A DNA stretch of 64,000 nt from Parvibaculum sp. GTDB taxonomy: Bacteria > Pseudomonadota > Alphaproteobacteria > Parvibaculales > Parvibaculaceae. The stretch covers positions 38,441-102,440 of the forward strand of contig JAUSLL010000119.1 in the NCBI GenBank assembly GCA_030649335.1. The letters run 5' to 3'. Each line of letters begins with the position of its first letter. Position 1 is the stretch's first letter. Under the pieces are notes generated by a model. The model was given only the letters and a program-made list of their open reading frames with translations, was not told where the DNA came from and ran no database searches. A program made the translations under genes and the position numbers. This document shows, one piece after another, positions 26,023 through 35,171 of this stretch.

Positions 26023-27222
26023 ATGACGGTATCGCCAAAAACGGTTGTTTTTACGAGGGCCGGGCAGGAATGGAATGAACTTATGGACGCGGCGGTTCGC
26101 CTCCGTCGTCACATTCACCAAAATCCTGAATTGGCATGGAACGAGACTGACACCGCGGCCGTTATCCGGCGGGCACTGGATAGTCTCGACATAAGCTGGC
26201 GAATTTGTGCTGAAACCGGCACTGTCGCAACGCTCGCGCCAAATGCAACAGGCCTCCATATCGCACTACGCGGCGACATGGATGCTCTGCCGATCGTCGA
26301 AACAACGACCAATGAATGGGCATCAACCCGCGCAGGTTGCATGCATGCTTGCGGGCACGATGGTCACGTAGCGACATTGTTAGCGGCAACGTCGTGGCTG
26401 AAACAACACGAAGACAAACTTCCCGGACCCGTCACTATTCTCTTTCAGCCTGCTGAAGAAGGCGGACACGGTGCCAAACGGATGATCGAAGACGGCGCAC
26501 TTGATGGCGTAGAGACAATCTTCGGTTGGCATAATTGGCCTGCCATTCCTTTCGGCAAAGCTGTTTGTCCCGATGGAGCTGTGATGGCGGGCAATGGCAC
26601 TTTCCGTATCACGCTTTCGGGCGCGGGCGGACATGCCAGCCAACCGGAATTATGCCGCGACCCTGTGTTGGCAGCAGCCGCTGTCACAATGGCGCTGCAA
26701 CAGATTGTGAGCCGCCGACTGACACCACAACACGCGGCCGTTCTCAGCGTGACGTCGATTGACGCGCCGAGCGGCGCGACGATCATTCCCGATACAGCGA
26801 CGCTTGGCGGCAGCATTCGCATTGCCAAGAGCTCTGACCGCGATGTGATGAACGGCTTAATCCAACAGATCGCTCGCGACACAGCAGCAAGCTATGGCGT
26901 GGAGGCGCTAGTCGAAATTTTTCCGCGCTACGACGCGACAATAAATCATGCGCTCCCGGCGCAGACTGTGCGCGAGGCCCTTGCAGAAGAACTCGGCGAC
27001 GCTTGGCATGCAGCAGATGTGCCTGTGCCCATCATGGCGTCAGAAGATTTCAGCTACTACCTGAAAGAAATACCGGGCGCCTTTGCGCTGATCGGATCCG
27101 ATGACGGAGAAGGCCACGACGTGCCTTGCCACAACGCAAGATACGATTTCAATGATCGGCTGATCCCGATCGTCACCAGATTTTTTGCACGTCTTGCCGG
27201 GGCACCGCTCCCCGTGACGTAA
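26023..27222 (+). CDS. doeB2: M20-family amidohydrolase, probable N-acetyl-diaminobutyrate deacetylase
   Basis: 399 residues. Metal-binding motifs of M20D amidohydrolases are clear: RRHIHQNPEL (about residue 28), MHACGHDGHVAT (about residue 107), EEGGHGA (about residue 145) and GWHNWPAIP. The family cleaves N-acyl amino acids such as hippurate or IAA conjugates. Because the next three genes fit the ectoine route, I read it as the DoeB2-type enzyme that removes acetate from N-acetyl-2,4-diaminobutyrate. The role is inferred from neighbours; another N-acyl substrate remains possible. Confidence 0.7.
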   Translation: MTVSPKTVVFTRAGQEWNELMDAAVRLRRHIHQNPELAWNETDTAAVIRRALDSLDISWRICAETGTVATLAPNATGLHIALRGDMDALPIVETTTNEWASTRAGCMHACGHDGHVATLLAATSWLKQHEDKLPGPVTILFQPAEEGGHGAKRMIEDGALDGVETIFGWHNWPAIPFGKAVCPDGAVMAGNGTFRITLSGAGGHASQPELCRDPVLAAAAVTMALQQIVSRRLTPQHAAVLSVTSIDAPSGATIIPDTATLGGSIRIAKSSDRDVMNGLIQQIARDTAASYGVEALVEIFPRYDATINHALPAQTVREALAEELGDAWHAADVPVPIMASEDFSYYLKEIPGAFALIGSDDGEGHDVPCHNARYDFNDRLIPIVTRFFARLAGAPLPVT

Positions 27223-27286
27223 GACAGAAGAGCGCAAGCGGGCGCTGGACACTCACCCAATCTGAAAGCCATAGCAGGAGAAGACA

Positions 27287-28522
27287 ATGGATGTATTCGA
27301 GCAATGGGAATCAGACGTACGTGGCTACTGCCGCACTTTCCCGACCGTATTCAAATCGGCCTCCAATGCCAGGCAGATTGACGAGAACGGCAAATCCTTC
27401 ATCGACTTCTTTTGCGGTGCTGGCGTCCTGAATTTCGGACACAACAATGAGCGCATGAAAGAGGCGCTGATCAAATTCATTCAGGCTGACGGGCTCGCGC
27501 ATAGTCTCGACATGTCCACCAATGTGAAGCGCGACTTCATACAAGCGTTTGTGGACACGATTCTCAAGCCGCGCGACATGACCTACAAGATGCAGTTCAC
27601 CGGCCCGACCGGCACCAACGCGGTGGAGGCAGCGCTCAAGCTTGCACGGCGCGTAACGGGTCGTCGCACAGTTATCGCCTTCACACATGGCTTTCATGGC
27701 ATGACGCTGGGTGCACTGGCCTGCACGGCCAATTCCTATTTCCGCAATGCGGCAGGTGTGCCGCTTGAAAACGTGCAGCGCTTGCCATTCGGCGGCTCGC
27801 TTCAGGAAATCTCTGCCGCCTATGCAGACCCGTCCTCAGGCTATGAGGCGCCTGCCGCTATTATCGTCGAAACCATTCAGGCGGAAGGCGGCGTCAATGT
27901 CGCCTCGGCAGAATGGCTCAAAGAGTTGCAAGCCTTTGCGCAGCAACGCGGCGCGCTTTTTATTATTGATGATATTCAAGCAAGCTGCGGGCGCACAGGC
28001 TCCTATTTCAGCTTCGATGGCATGGGGCTCGACCCAGACATCATTTGCCTTGCCAAGGGCATTGGCGGCTTCGGCACACCGCTGGCCATGAACCTGATCA
28101 AACCGGAGCACGACAAGTTCTGGTCGCCGGGTGAACACACCGGCACCTTCCGCGGCCAGGGGTTTTCCTTTGTCGCAGGACGCGAAGCGCTGCGATATTT
28201 TGAAGACAATAAGCTAACGGATGATGTGAAGCGTAAGTCCAAGGTCATCACCGACCGGCTGCAATCTATCGCCAAGCTACACGGCAAGGACGGATTTGAA
28301 GTGCGGGGACGCGGCATGATGCAGGCGCTGGACGTGCAGGATGGCGCCTTGGCAAAATCCATTGTCGCCCGATGCTTCGAAAGCGGTCTGCTGCTTGGCT
28401 CCTGTGGGCCTAACGGGCGTGTTCTCAAACTCATTCCGCCGCTCACCATACCGGATGCGGACCTTAAAGAAGGTCTGGATATTCTTGAGGCATCCACGCA
28501 GGCATTGGCGGCGGCGGCATGA
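27287..28522 (+). CDS. doeD: Diaminobutyrate-2-oxoglutarate aminotransferase (EctB/DoeD type)
   Basis: 411 residues of class III PLP aminotransferases. Blocks SDVRGYCRTFPTVF, FIDFFCGAGVLNFGHNN, QFTGPTGTNAVEAALKLAR, FTHGFHGMTLGALA and GEHTGTFRGQGF match EctB-like enzymes. The PLP Lys is in CLAKGIGGFGTPLA (about residue 265). It converts diaminobutyrate to aspartate semialdehyde or the reverse. No ectA or ectC is near, and an M24 hydrolase and dehydrogenase follow, so the catabolic direction is preferred. AGGAGAA precedes the ATG. Confidence 0.85.
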   Translation: MDVFEQWESDVRGYCRTFPTVFKSASNARQIDENGKSFIDFFCGAGVLNFGHNNERMKEALIKFIQADGLAHSLDMSTNVKRDFIQAFVDTILKPRDMTYKMQFTGPTGTNAVEAALKLARRVTGRRTVIAFTHGFHGMTLGALACTANSYFRNAAGVPLENVQRLPFGGSLQEISAAYADPSSGYEAPAAIIVETIQAEGGVNVASAEWLKELQAFAQQRGALFIIDDIQASCGRTGSYFSFDGMGLDPDIICLAKGIGGFGTPLAMNLIKPEHDKFWSPGEHTGTFRGQGFSFVAGREALRYFEDNKLTDDVKRKSKVITDRLQSIAKLHGKDGFEVRGRGMMQALDVQDGALAKSIVARCFESGLLLGSCGPNGRVLKLIPPLTIPDADLKEGLDILEASTQALAAAA

Positions 28523-29748
28523 AACAGCGCGATGACATGACCTTTCCCATGGAGGAATACGAGCGCCGCCTCAGCGGACTACGTGAGCGCATGACCGCTC
28601 GCCTTCTGGATGCCGTGATTATCACAGATCCAGAAAACATCATGTATCTGACCGACTATCAGACAACCGGCTATTCTTTCTTTCAGGCTTTGGTTGTTCC
28701 GCTCGATGGTGATTGTTTCATGATCACCCGCAAGCTTGAGGAATCAAACGTGCATGCGCGGACCTGGGTGGAAAAAACCCGTCCCTATACAGACAATGGC
28801 GACGCTATACAGCGCCTTGTCGAAAGCTTGAGAGATTTCGGCCTGTCGCATTGCACGGTTGGCTATGAACGCAACAGCTATTTCTTTCCGGCCTATCAGC
28901 AGGACAGAGTGCGCAGTTCCTTTACCGATGGGCGTCTGATCGATTGCTTCGGCATTGTTGAGGAAGGGCGCATTCTGAAATCGCCCTGTGAAATCGGAGT
29001 CATGCGGAAGGCCGCCGTCGCGGCGGAAGCGGGTATGCAAGCGGGCATCAAGGCTTGCGCGCCCGGCGTAACCGAGAATGAAATCGGGGCGGCGATCAGT
29101 GAAGCTATGTTTCGGGCGGGCGGCGAGCCACCGGCCGTTATGCCTTATGTGGCGTCCGGCCCGCGCACCATGATCGGTCACGCCACATGGGAGGGCCGCG
29201 TTGTGCAGCCCGGCGAGCATGTGTTCATGGAAGTTGGGGGCTGCTACCGCCGCTATCACACCGCATTGATGCGCACGGTGGTATTGGGTGAAATATCGCC
29301 CTCAATGAGAAATGCCGAGTGGCACATGATGGAAGCACTTCGGGAAGTTGAAAAGGCGATCCGCCCCGGCCTCACTGTATCTGATGCCGACAATATTGTG
29401 CGCGACATCATTACCGGTGGCGCGCATGGTGGCCAACTCATCACGCGGTCGGGCTATTCGATTGGTATCGCTTTTCCGCCGAGCTGGGATGAGGGCTATA
29501 TCCTGAGCCTCATGCAGGGCGATGCCCGAACGCTCAAAGAGGGCATGACCTTCCATTTGATCCCTTGGATTTGGGGCGTCGACGGCAACAAGACGGTTGG
29601 CATATCCGACACCATTCATGTGACCGCAACGGGTTGTGAATCCTTCTTTACGCTTGCGCGCGAATTTGTGTCGAAGCCCGACATTGCCAAAACAGAAGGA
29701 AAATCCGGACACGTGAAGATGGCGAGTAAAGACGCCGCTGCCGAATAA
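28519..29748 (+). CDS. doeA: Creatinase-like M24 hydrolase, probable ectoine hydrolase
   Basis: 409 residues; the alternative ATG at 28537 gives 403. An N-terminal creatinase domain (about residues 15-150) precedes a pita-bread M24 domain. The usual metal Asp residues are replaced: the block reads MEVGGCYRRYHTALMRT instead of DxGxxxxxYxxDxTRT. This points to a metal-independent hydrolase such as creatinase or ectoine hydrolase rather than an aminopeptidase. TRSGYSIGIAFPPSWDE and GMTFHLIPWIW are also DoeA-like. It would open the ectoine ring to N-acetyl-diaminobutyrate. Overlaps the aminotransferase by four bases (ATGA). Confidence 0.75.
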   Translation: MKQRDDMTFPMEEYERRLSGLRERMTARLLDAVIITDPENIMYLTDYQTTGYSFFQALVVPLDGDCFMITRKLEESNVHARTWVEKTRPYTDNGDAIQRLVESLRDFGLSHCTVGYERNSYFFPAYQQDRVRSSFTDGRLIDCFGIVEEGRILKSPCEIGVMRKAAVAAEAGMQAGIKACAPGVTENEIGAAISEAMFRAGGEPPAVMPYVASGPRTMIGHATWEGRVVQPGEHVFMEVGGCYRRYHTALMRTVVLGEISPSMRNAEWHMMEALREVEKAIRPGLTVSDADNIVRDIITGGAHGGQLITRSGYSIGIAFPPSWDEGYILSLMQGDARTLKEGMTFHLIPWIWGVDGNKTVGISDTIHVTATGCESFFTLAREFVSKPDIAKTEGKSGHVKMASKDAAAE

Positions 29749-29782
29749 AGACGGACAAACAAAAAACAGGAGACGCAATTTT

Positions 29783-31153
29783 ATGCTGACAGTCATTGAC
29801 CCAACCACCGGAAAAGTCATTCGGGAAGTGATGCCCGATACCGACGCAGTGGTTGAGGCCAAACTTGCGAAGGCAGCACAAGCCTATATTGCGTGGCGCA
29901 CGACGAGTTTTTCTGAACGTGCGAAGGTGATGTGCGCGGTGGCCGCCAATATGCGCGCCCGCGTGGCCGAACTCGCCCCCATTATGACTGAGGAGATGGG
30001 TAAGCCCATCCGCGAAGCCCGTGGCGAAGTAGAGAAAGCCGCATGGTGTGCTGAACATTATGCCGAACACGCGGAAACCTATCTGGCACCGCAAGTCATC
30101 GGATCTGATGCCACACACAGCTATGTTCAGCATCTGCCTATAGGTCCGGTTCTGGGCATTCTGCCGTGGAACGCGCCGTTCTGGCTCGCCTTCCGCTTTT
30201 GCGCGCCCGCTCTCATGGCCGGCAACACATGCCTGATGAAGCACGATCCGCACGTGCCGGGATGTGCCGCTGCCATTGCGGATGTCTTCACGCAGGCAGG
30301 CGCCCCCGACGGCATTTTTCAAACGCTCATGCTGGAGACGCCGAACGTAGAGCGAGTGATCCGTGACACGCGCGTTCGGGCGGTCTCATTCACCGGATCA
30401 GGCCGCGGCGGCAGTGCTGTTGCCGCCATCGCGGCCTCTGAAATCAAACCCGCCGTGCTTGAGCTCGGTGGCTCGGACCCATGCATCGTGCTGGCTGATG
30501 CAGACCTCAACAAGGCCGCCGACGTGCTGAAGGTTTCGCGCATCATCAACGCGGGCCAGTCCTGCATAGCCGCCAAGCGGATTATTGTCGAAGCGCCGGT
30601 CTATGACGAAATGACCGAACATTTGCGGACGCGCTTTGCGAGCTTGAAAATGGCCGATCCGCGCGAAGAAGACACCGACGTCGGTCCCATCGCACGGTCC
30701 AACTTGCGTGATGAACTCCACCGCCAGATCAGCAGCACGGTCGCCGCCGGTGCGCGCTGCCTTCTTGGCGGAGAACTTCCAAAGGGTTCGGGATTTTTCT
30801 ATCCCGTCACTTTGCTTGCCGACGTCGAGCCCGGCATGTGCGCCTATGCTGAGGAAACATTCGGCCCGGTCGGCGTCATCATCCGCGCCAATGATGCGCA
30901 GCACGCGCTTTCGCTCGCCAATGATACGGAATACGGGCTGGCCGCGAGTGTATGGTCAACGCCTGAGCGTGGCCAAGCTCTGGCGCGCGAGATCGAGGCC
31001 GGTCAAGTTGCGGTGAACGGGATCGTCAAAACCGACCCGCGCCTGCCCAGCGGCGGCATCAAAAAATCAGGATATGGTCGCGAGCTTGGGCCGCACGGGA
31101 TCCATGCTTTTGTCAATGCGCAGCAAGTCTGGGTCGGTCCGGTGCGAGGGTAA
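29783..31153 (+). CDS. doeC: NAD(P)-dependent semialdehyde dehydrogenase (GabD/DoeC-like)
   Basis: 456 residues, an aldehyde dehydrogenase of the succinate-semialdehyde group. Seen are the cofactor segment GILPWNAPFWLA, FTGSGRGG, the general-base Glu in LELGGSDP (about residue 230) and the catalytic Cys in NAGQSCIAAKR (about residue 264). In this operon the likely job is oxidising aspartate semialdehyde to aspartate, the last step of ectoine breakdown; succinate semialdehyde is the alternative. AGGAGA ribosome site, 34 bases after the hydrolase. Confidence 0.8.
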   Translation: MLTVIDPTTGKVIREVMPDTDAVVEAKLAKAAQAYIAWRTTSFSERAKVMCAVAANMRARVAELAPIMTEEMGKPIREARGEVEKAAWCAEHYAEHAETYLAPQVIGSDATHSYVQHLPIGPVLGILPWNAPFWLAFRFCAPALMAGNTCLMKHDPHVPGCAAAIADVFTQAGAPDGIFQTLMLETPNVERVIRDTRVRAVSFTGSGRGGSAVAAIAASEIKPAVLELGGSDPCIVLADADLNKAADVLKVSRIINAGQSCIAAKRIIVEAPVYDEMTEHLRTRFASLKMADPREEDTDVGPIARSNLRDELHRQISSTVAAGARCLLGGELPKGSGFFYPVTLLADVEPGMCAYAEETFGPVGVIIRANDAQHALSLANDTEYGLAASVWSTPERGQALAREIEAGQVAVNGIVKTDPRLPSGGIKKSGYGRELGPHGIHAFVNAQQVWVGPVRG

Positions 31154-31486
31154 CTAGGCGCCTATCCGGAAAACCTCCCTCCACACCACCAATCGATCAC
31201 CAGCTACCGTCGAAAGCGGGTACTTTGGGCGCGTGACAAAATGTCTGCACCGCAGAACGAAGTGCCTCATTGAGCAAGCCCGGCAGGAATTGCTTAGGTA
31301 TATCCGGCAGTTGGCGTGTTGGCGCGTCTATCGGAATGATCCCTCTAAGTATTTCCCCTTAGGCTCGATAGCGGACGGTTTAAAATACTCTGATGTAAAT
31401 ACCTACCTGAATCATATGTAGGCGGATTATCTTGAAACTTTAGCTCCTGTTGCAAGATGGCGGGGTTTTCAAATGGCGGATAAAAA
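31154..31486. other. Intergenic region upstream of ccoN
   Basis: No recognised gene. A 62-codon frame at 31233-31421 has no family pattern. No FNR/FixK box of the form TTGAT-N4-ATCAA was found, although the downstream operon is normally oxygen-regulated. Directly before ccoN a tiny frame ATG GCG GAT AAA AAA TGA overlaps the ccoN start and may only act as leader. Confidence 0.4.
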
Positions 31487-33127
31487 ATGATCTCGGGATT
31501 GACTCTGGGCGAACGCCAGACTGCGGTTTGCCTTTCGCTGGCACTGCTCGTCTTAGGGGTGATTTTTGCCGGAGCAGGTCAAGGCGATCCGCTTGGTGTG
31601 CATGGCTTCATCATCGCGGCCTACGCCGTTGTCGTTATGGGCGCTGTCATCACCGGCTATTACGCGCCCGCGCCCGGAGCGGACCGCCTCACTCAATATT
31701 ATGACGACCCGACGAAGTTCGGCATCATCGTCGCCATGCTCTGGGCGATCTTTGGCATGTTTGTCGGTGATTGGGTGGCGTGGTTGCTGGCCTATCCCGA
31801 TATGACTTTCGATGCGGCTTGGGCAAGTTTCGGTCGTCTGCGTCCGGTGCACACAACGGGCGTGATTTTCGGTTTCGGCGGCAACGCGCTGATTGCAACA
31901 TCGTACCATGTCGTGCAGCGCACCTCGCGCGCCCGTCTGCCTGATCAGCTGAGCCCCTGGGTTGTGCTGATCGGCTACAATCTCTTCTGCCTGCTTGCTG
32001 TCTCCGGCTATCTGATCGGCATCACGCAATCTAAGGAATATGCAGAGCCGGAATGGTATGCCGACATTCTGCTGGTGATTGTCTGGGTCACTTATTTTCT
32101 GCTCTACATCCGCACACTGGCGCGCCGTCAGGAACCGCATATCTATGTGGCGAACTGGTATTACATGGCTTTCATTCTGGTCGTTGCGGTGCTGCACATC
32201 GTCAACAACCTTGCCGTGCCTGTCTCCCTCACCGAGGCCAAGAGCTATTCGCTCTTTGCCGGTGTGCAGGATGCGATGACGCAATGGTGGTATGGCCACA
32301 ACGCGGTCGCCTTCTTCCTCACCGCCGGTTTTCTCGGGATGATGTATTACTACCTCCCCAAACGCGCCGGCCGTCCAATCTATTCCTATCGCATGTCGAT
32401 CGTCGGCTTCTGGGGCATCACATTTTTCTATATGTGGGCGGGCTCGCACCATCTGCATTACACCGCGTTGCCGCTCTGGGTGCAGAACCTCGGCATGACA
32501 TTCTCCGTGATGCTGCTTGTGCCCTCATGGATCGCAGCGGGTAATGCGCTGATGACACTCAACGGCGCATGGACCCGTGTACGTGATGACGCAACGCTGC
32601 GCTTCATGGCTATGGCGGCTGTGTTTTATGGCCTTTCGACATTCGAGGGATCGTTCATGGCGATCCGGCCCGTTAATTCGCTGTCGCATTACACAGATTG
32701 GACCATTGGTCATGTGCATGCGGGTACGCTCGGCTGGGTGTCGATGATCGTGTTCGGCACGTTCTACAGCCTCGTTCCCTGGATGTGGAAAGTGGAACGC
32801 ATGTATTCGCGCAAGCTCGTCGAGTGGCACTTCTGGCTCGCGATGGCCGGCACGCTGATCTATGTATTCGCGATGTGGAACTCGGGCATCATTCAGGGCC
32901 TGATGTGGCGCACCTATAATGATGGCGGGACGCTGGCCTATTCCTTCGTAGATTCGCTCGTTGCGATGCATCCCTATTACATCGCGCGCGCTGTCGGCGG
33001 CTTCCTGTTCTTCCTCGGGCCGGTCATCGGACTTTACAATATTCTTATGACGATCCGCCTCTCGCGCGAAACGGCCGGCACCGGCATAGCCGAAATGCCG
33101 GTTGTCGCCTTGAAGGCGGGGGAGTGA
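31487..33127 (+). CDS. ccoN: cbb3-type cytochrome c oxidase subunit I
   Basis: 546 residues with about 12-14 membrane helices. Heme and copper His ligands are visible in RPVHTTGVIFGFGGN, the QWWYGHNAVAFFLT block (His for CuB, about residue 268), SHHLHYTALP (two His) and TIGHVHAGTLGWV (heme His pair, about residue 412). It reduces O2 with high affinity in the inner membrane and pumps protons. First gene of the ccoNOQP operon; ends overlapping the next ribosome site. Confidence 0.95.
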   Translation: MISGLTLGERQTAVCLSLALLVLGVIFAGAGQGDPLGVHGFIIAAYAVVVMGAVITGYYAPAPGADRLTQYYDDPTKFGIIVAMLWAIFGMFVGDWVAWLLAYPDMTFDAAWASFGRLRPVHTTGVIFGFGGNALIATSYHVVQRTSRARLPDQLSPWVVLIGYNLFCLLAVSGYLIGITQSKEYAEPEWYADILLVIVWVTYFLLYIRTLARRQEPHIYVANWYYMAFILVVAVLHIVNNLAVPVSLTEAKSYSLFAGVQDAMTQWWYGHNAVAFFLTAGFLGMMYYYLPKRAGRPIYSYRMSIVGFWGITFFYMWAGSHHLHYTALPLWVQNLGMTFSVMLLVPSWIAAGNALMTLNGAWTRVRDDATLRFMAMAAVFYGLSTFEGSFMAIRPVNSLSHYTDWTIGHVHAGTLGWVSMIVFGTFYSLVPWMWKVERMYSRKLVEWHFWLAMAGTLIYVFAMWNSGIIQGLMWRTYNDGGTLAYSFVDSLVAMHPYYIARAVGGFLFFLGPVIGLYNILMTIRLSRETAGTGIAEMPVVALKAGE

Positions 33128-33132
33128 CGCCC

Positions 33133-33864
33133 ATGTTTACACGTACCCATTACAAGCTTGAACGTCACACCATCGGCTTTGCTGTGGCAATCATCGTGGT
33201 GTCGGCCATTGGCGGCCTCTTCGAAATCGCGCCGCTCTTCACGATTGACGAGACGGTCGAAACCGCGCCCGATATGCGGCTCTACACGCCGCTCGAATTG
33301 GCAGGGCGCAACATCTATATCCGCGAAGGCTGCTATGCCTGTCACTCGCAGATGATCCGCACCTTGCGCGACGAGGTCGAACGCTACGGGCCTTATTCGC
33401 TGGCGGTTGAATCCAAATATGATCATCCGATGCTCTGGGGCTCAAAGCGCACGGGACCTGATCTGGCGCGTATTGGCGGCAAGTATTCAGACGCATGGCA
33501 GGTCGCGCATCTCTACAATCCCCGCGATGTCGTACCGCAATCGGTCATGCCCGCTTACCGCTGGCTGGCGCGCAATAAATTGCGCACCGAAGATCTGGGC
33601 CGCCATCTGATAGCGCAACGCCGCGTCGGTGTGCCTTATACGGATGATATGATTGCCCATGCGGAGCAGGACGCAAAAGCACAGGTCGATCCCGACAGCG
33701 ACAATGCGGAAGGCGTGAGCGAACGCTACGGCGAGGCAACGCATGTGCGGGCCTTCGACGGAAACCCCCGCGACGTGACCGAGATGGATGCGCTAGTGGC
33801 CTATTTGCAAATTCTGGGGCGGCTGACAGATGCGGCCTATCAGAACAAGGACAAAGGGGAATGA
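33133..33864 (+). CDS. ccoO: cbb3 oxidase subunit II, membrane-bound monoheme cytochrome c
   Basis: 243 residues from MFTRTHYKLERH, preceded by GGGGGAG; the in-frame GTG at 33124 lies inside that site. One N-terminal membrane anchor (about residues 12-35) precedes the heme c site CYACHS (about residue 70). NIYIREGCYACHSQMIRTL and VMPAYRWL are typical CcoO. It passes electrons from CcoP to CcoN. Confidence 0.95.
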   Translation: MFTRTHYKLERHTIGFAVAIIVVSAIGGLFEIAPLFTIDETVETAPDMRLYTPLELAGRNIYIREGCYACHSQMIRTLRDEVERYGPYSLAVESKYDHPMLWGSKRTGPDLARIGGKYSDAWQVAHLYNPRDVVPQSVMPAYRWLARNKLRTEDLGRHLIAQRRVGVPYTDDMIAHAEQDAKAQVDPDSDNAEGVSERYGEATHVRAFDGNPRDVTEMDALVAYLQILGRLTDAAYQNKDKGE

Positions 33865-34037
33865 GCATGCCATTTGATCACGAGACGCTTGTGGCCTTTT
33901 CCAAATCCTTCGGCCTGTTCTATTTAATCGCCATGTCGGTTATTGCGGTCGTTTATGCACTCTGGCCCGCCAATCAGGCGCAGTTTGACCGTGCGGCCGA
34001 ACAGATTTTTGATGATGGGGATACGCCGTGTCAGTAG
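33861..34037 (+). CDS. ccoQ: cbb3 oxidase small subunit CcoQ
   Basis: 58 residues, MSMPFDHETLVAFSKSFGLF then a single membrane helix (YLIAMSVIAVVYALWP) and an acidic C-terminal tail with PANQAQFDRAA. Starts on the ccoO stop (ATGA) and its last codons overlap the ccoP GTG start. It stabilises the CcoP interaction with the core. Too short for most automatic calls but position and sequence are typical. Confidence 0.9.
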   Translation: MSMPFDHETLVAFSKSFGLFYLIAMSVIAVVYALWPANQAQFDRAAEQIFDDGDTPCQ

Positions 34038-34903
34038 AAAAGCGCGACCCCCACACCGGGTACCTGACCACGGGCCACGACTGGAACGGCATCGAAGAAC
34101 TCAATACGCCTGTGCCCAAGGTCATCTACATCTGCCTTGGTCTTGCCTTTGCTTTTGCGCTTATCTATTGGCTGCTGATGCCTGCCTTTCCGCTTGGCCT
34201 CACCTATACCAAAGGCTTGTTGGGCGTGAGCCAGCATTCGCTGATCGACGCAGATCTCCAACAGGCACAGACGGATCAGCAGACCGTGACCAGCAAGATC
34301 GCGACACTGAGCGTTGATGAAGTACGCGCAGACGCCGGTCTTATGCATTATGTGCGCGCGACGGCGGTGCCGATCTTTGGTGATAATTGCGCGGCCTGTC
34401 ACGGTATCGATGCCAAAGGCGGTCCGGGCTATCCGAACCTGACAGACAATTCATGGCTTTGGGGCGGCGACGCTGACGCGGTTCTCGAGACGTTGCGTGT
34501 CGGTGTGAACGACGAGCAGCATGATGATACGCGTGTGAGCCAGATGCTTGCCTTCGGTCGCGACGGAATGCTGGACCGCAACGCGCTTCTCAGTGTCGTG
34601 ACCTATGTGCAGTCGCTGTCAAAACCCGACGCCGGAACGGTAGAGGCCATTGGGGCGGGCCGTGAGGTTTTCGCGGCCAATTGCGCTTCCTGCCACGGCG
34701 AAAAAGGAGCGGGAAGCATTGAGTTGGGTGCACCGGATCTCACCGATTCCGTCTGGCTCTATGGCGGCGACACGCAGTCTGTCTTTAATACTGTTTACAA
34801 TGGGCGGACGGGCGTGATGCCGAGTTGGGAAGCGCGGCTGAGTGACGTCGATCGCAAAATTTTGGCGACCTATGTTCTGAGTCTGGGAGAAGCTGGACAA
34901 TGA
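34028..34903 (+). CDS. ccoP: cbb3 oxidase diheme cytochrome c subunit
   Basis: 291 residues from a GTG start inside the end of ccoQ. The N-terminal FixP domain holds HDWNGIEELNTPVPK and a membrane helix (about residues 38-58). Two heme sites follow, CAACHG (about residue 122) and CASCHG (about residue 220), each in a cytochrome c fold with Met ligands near VSQMLAFG and GVMPSWE. It receives electrons from periplasmic cytochrome c. Confidence 0.94.
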   Translation: MSVEKRDPHTGYLTTGHDWNGIEELNTPVPKVIYICLGLAFAFALIYWLLMPAFPLGLTYTKGLLGVSQHSLIDADLQQAQTDQQTVTSKIATLSVDEVRADAGLMHYVRATAVPIFGDNCAACHGIDAKGGPGYPNLTDNSWLWGGDADAVLETLRVGVNDEQHDDTRVSQMLAFGRDGMLDRNALLSVVTYVQSLSKPDAGTVEAIGAGREVFAANCASCHGEKGAGSIELGAPDLTDSVWLYGGDTQSVFNTVYNGRTGVMPSWEARLSDVDRKILATYVLSLGEAGQ

Positions 34904-35115
34904 AGACCGGCCTCGCACCAGCCACGCCGCTGAAAAAACGCCGGATGATCCTGCTGGCGGGCGCTGTGGCAGCGGGTTTGCTGTTTGTGTTGTTTGCCAA
35001 TTTACATCTCGTCTATGTCGCGGTGACGTCGCAGCCGGACTGTGTCGCGCATGTGCGCGGCGACGTGGCGCCCGCGGCAAACGGGTCGTTCGCTGCGGCC
35101 AAGTCGGCCTGCTGA
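34900..35115 (+). CDS. Small membrane protein of the cco operon
   Basis: 71 residues: basic N-terminus, one membrane helix (about residues 17-43), then a short periplasmic tail with two Cys (QPDCVAH ... AAAKSAC). The start overlaps the ccoP stop (ATGA). Small proteins with this pattern are, to my recollection, found after ccoP in other alphaproteobacteria, where ccoG often follows. Function is unknown; a part in oxidase assembly or copper supply is possible because of the Cys pair. Confidence 0.7.
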   Translation: MKTGLAPATPLKKRRMILLAGAVAAGLLFVLFANLHLVYVAVTSQPDCVAHVRGDVAPAANGSFAAAKSAC

Positions 35116-35171
35116 ACTCTGTTGCTATGTCCGAGCGGGCATGACTGTCCGCACCGTCTGGGAGACAAAAA

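Noticed and set aside
28519..29748. Xaa-Pro aminopeptidase
   Set aside because: The M24 metal Asp residues are replaced, so a metallopeptidase function is unlikely.
31154..31486. FNR/FixK box upstream of ccoN
   Set aside because: Searched for TTGAT-N4-ATCAA and close variants; only scattered half-sites were found.
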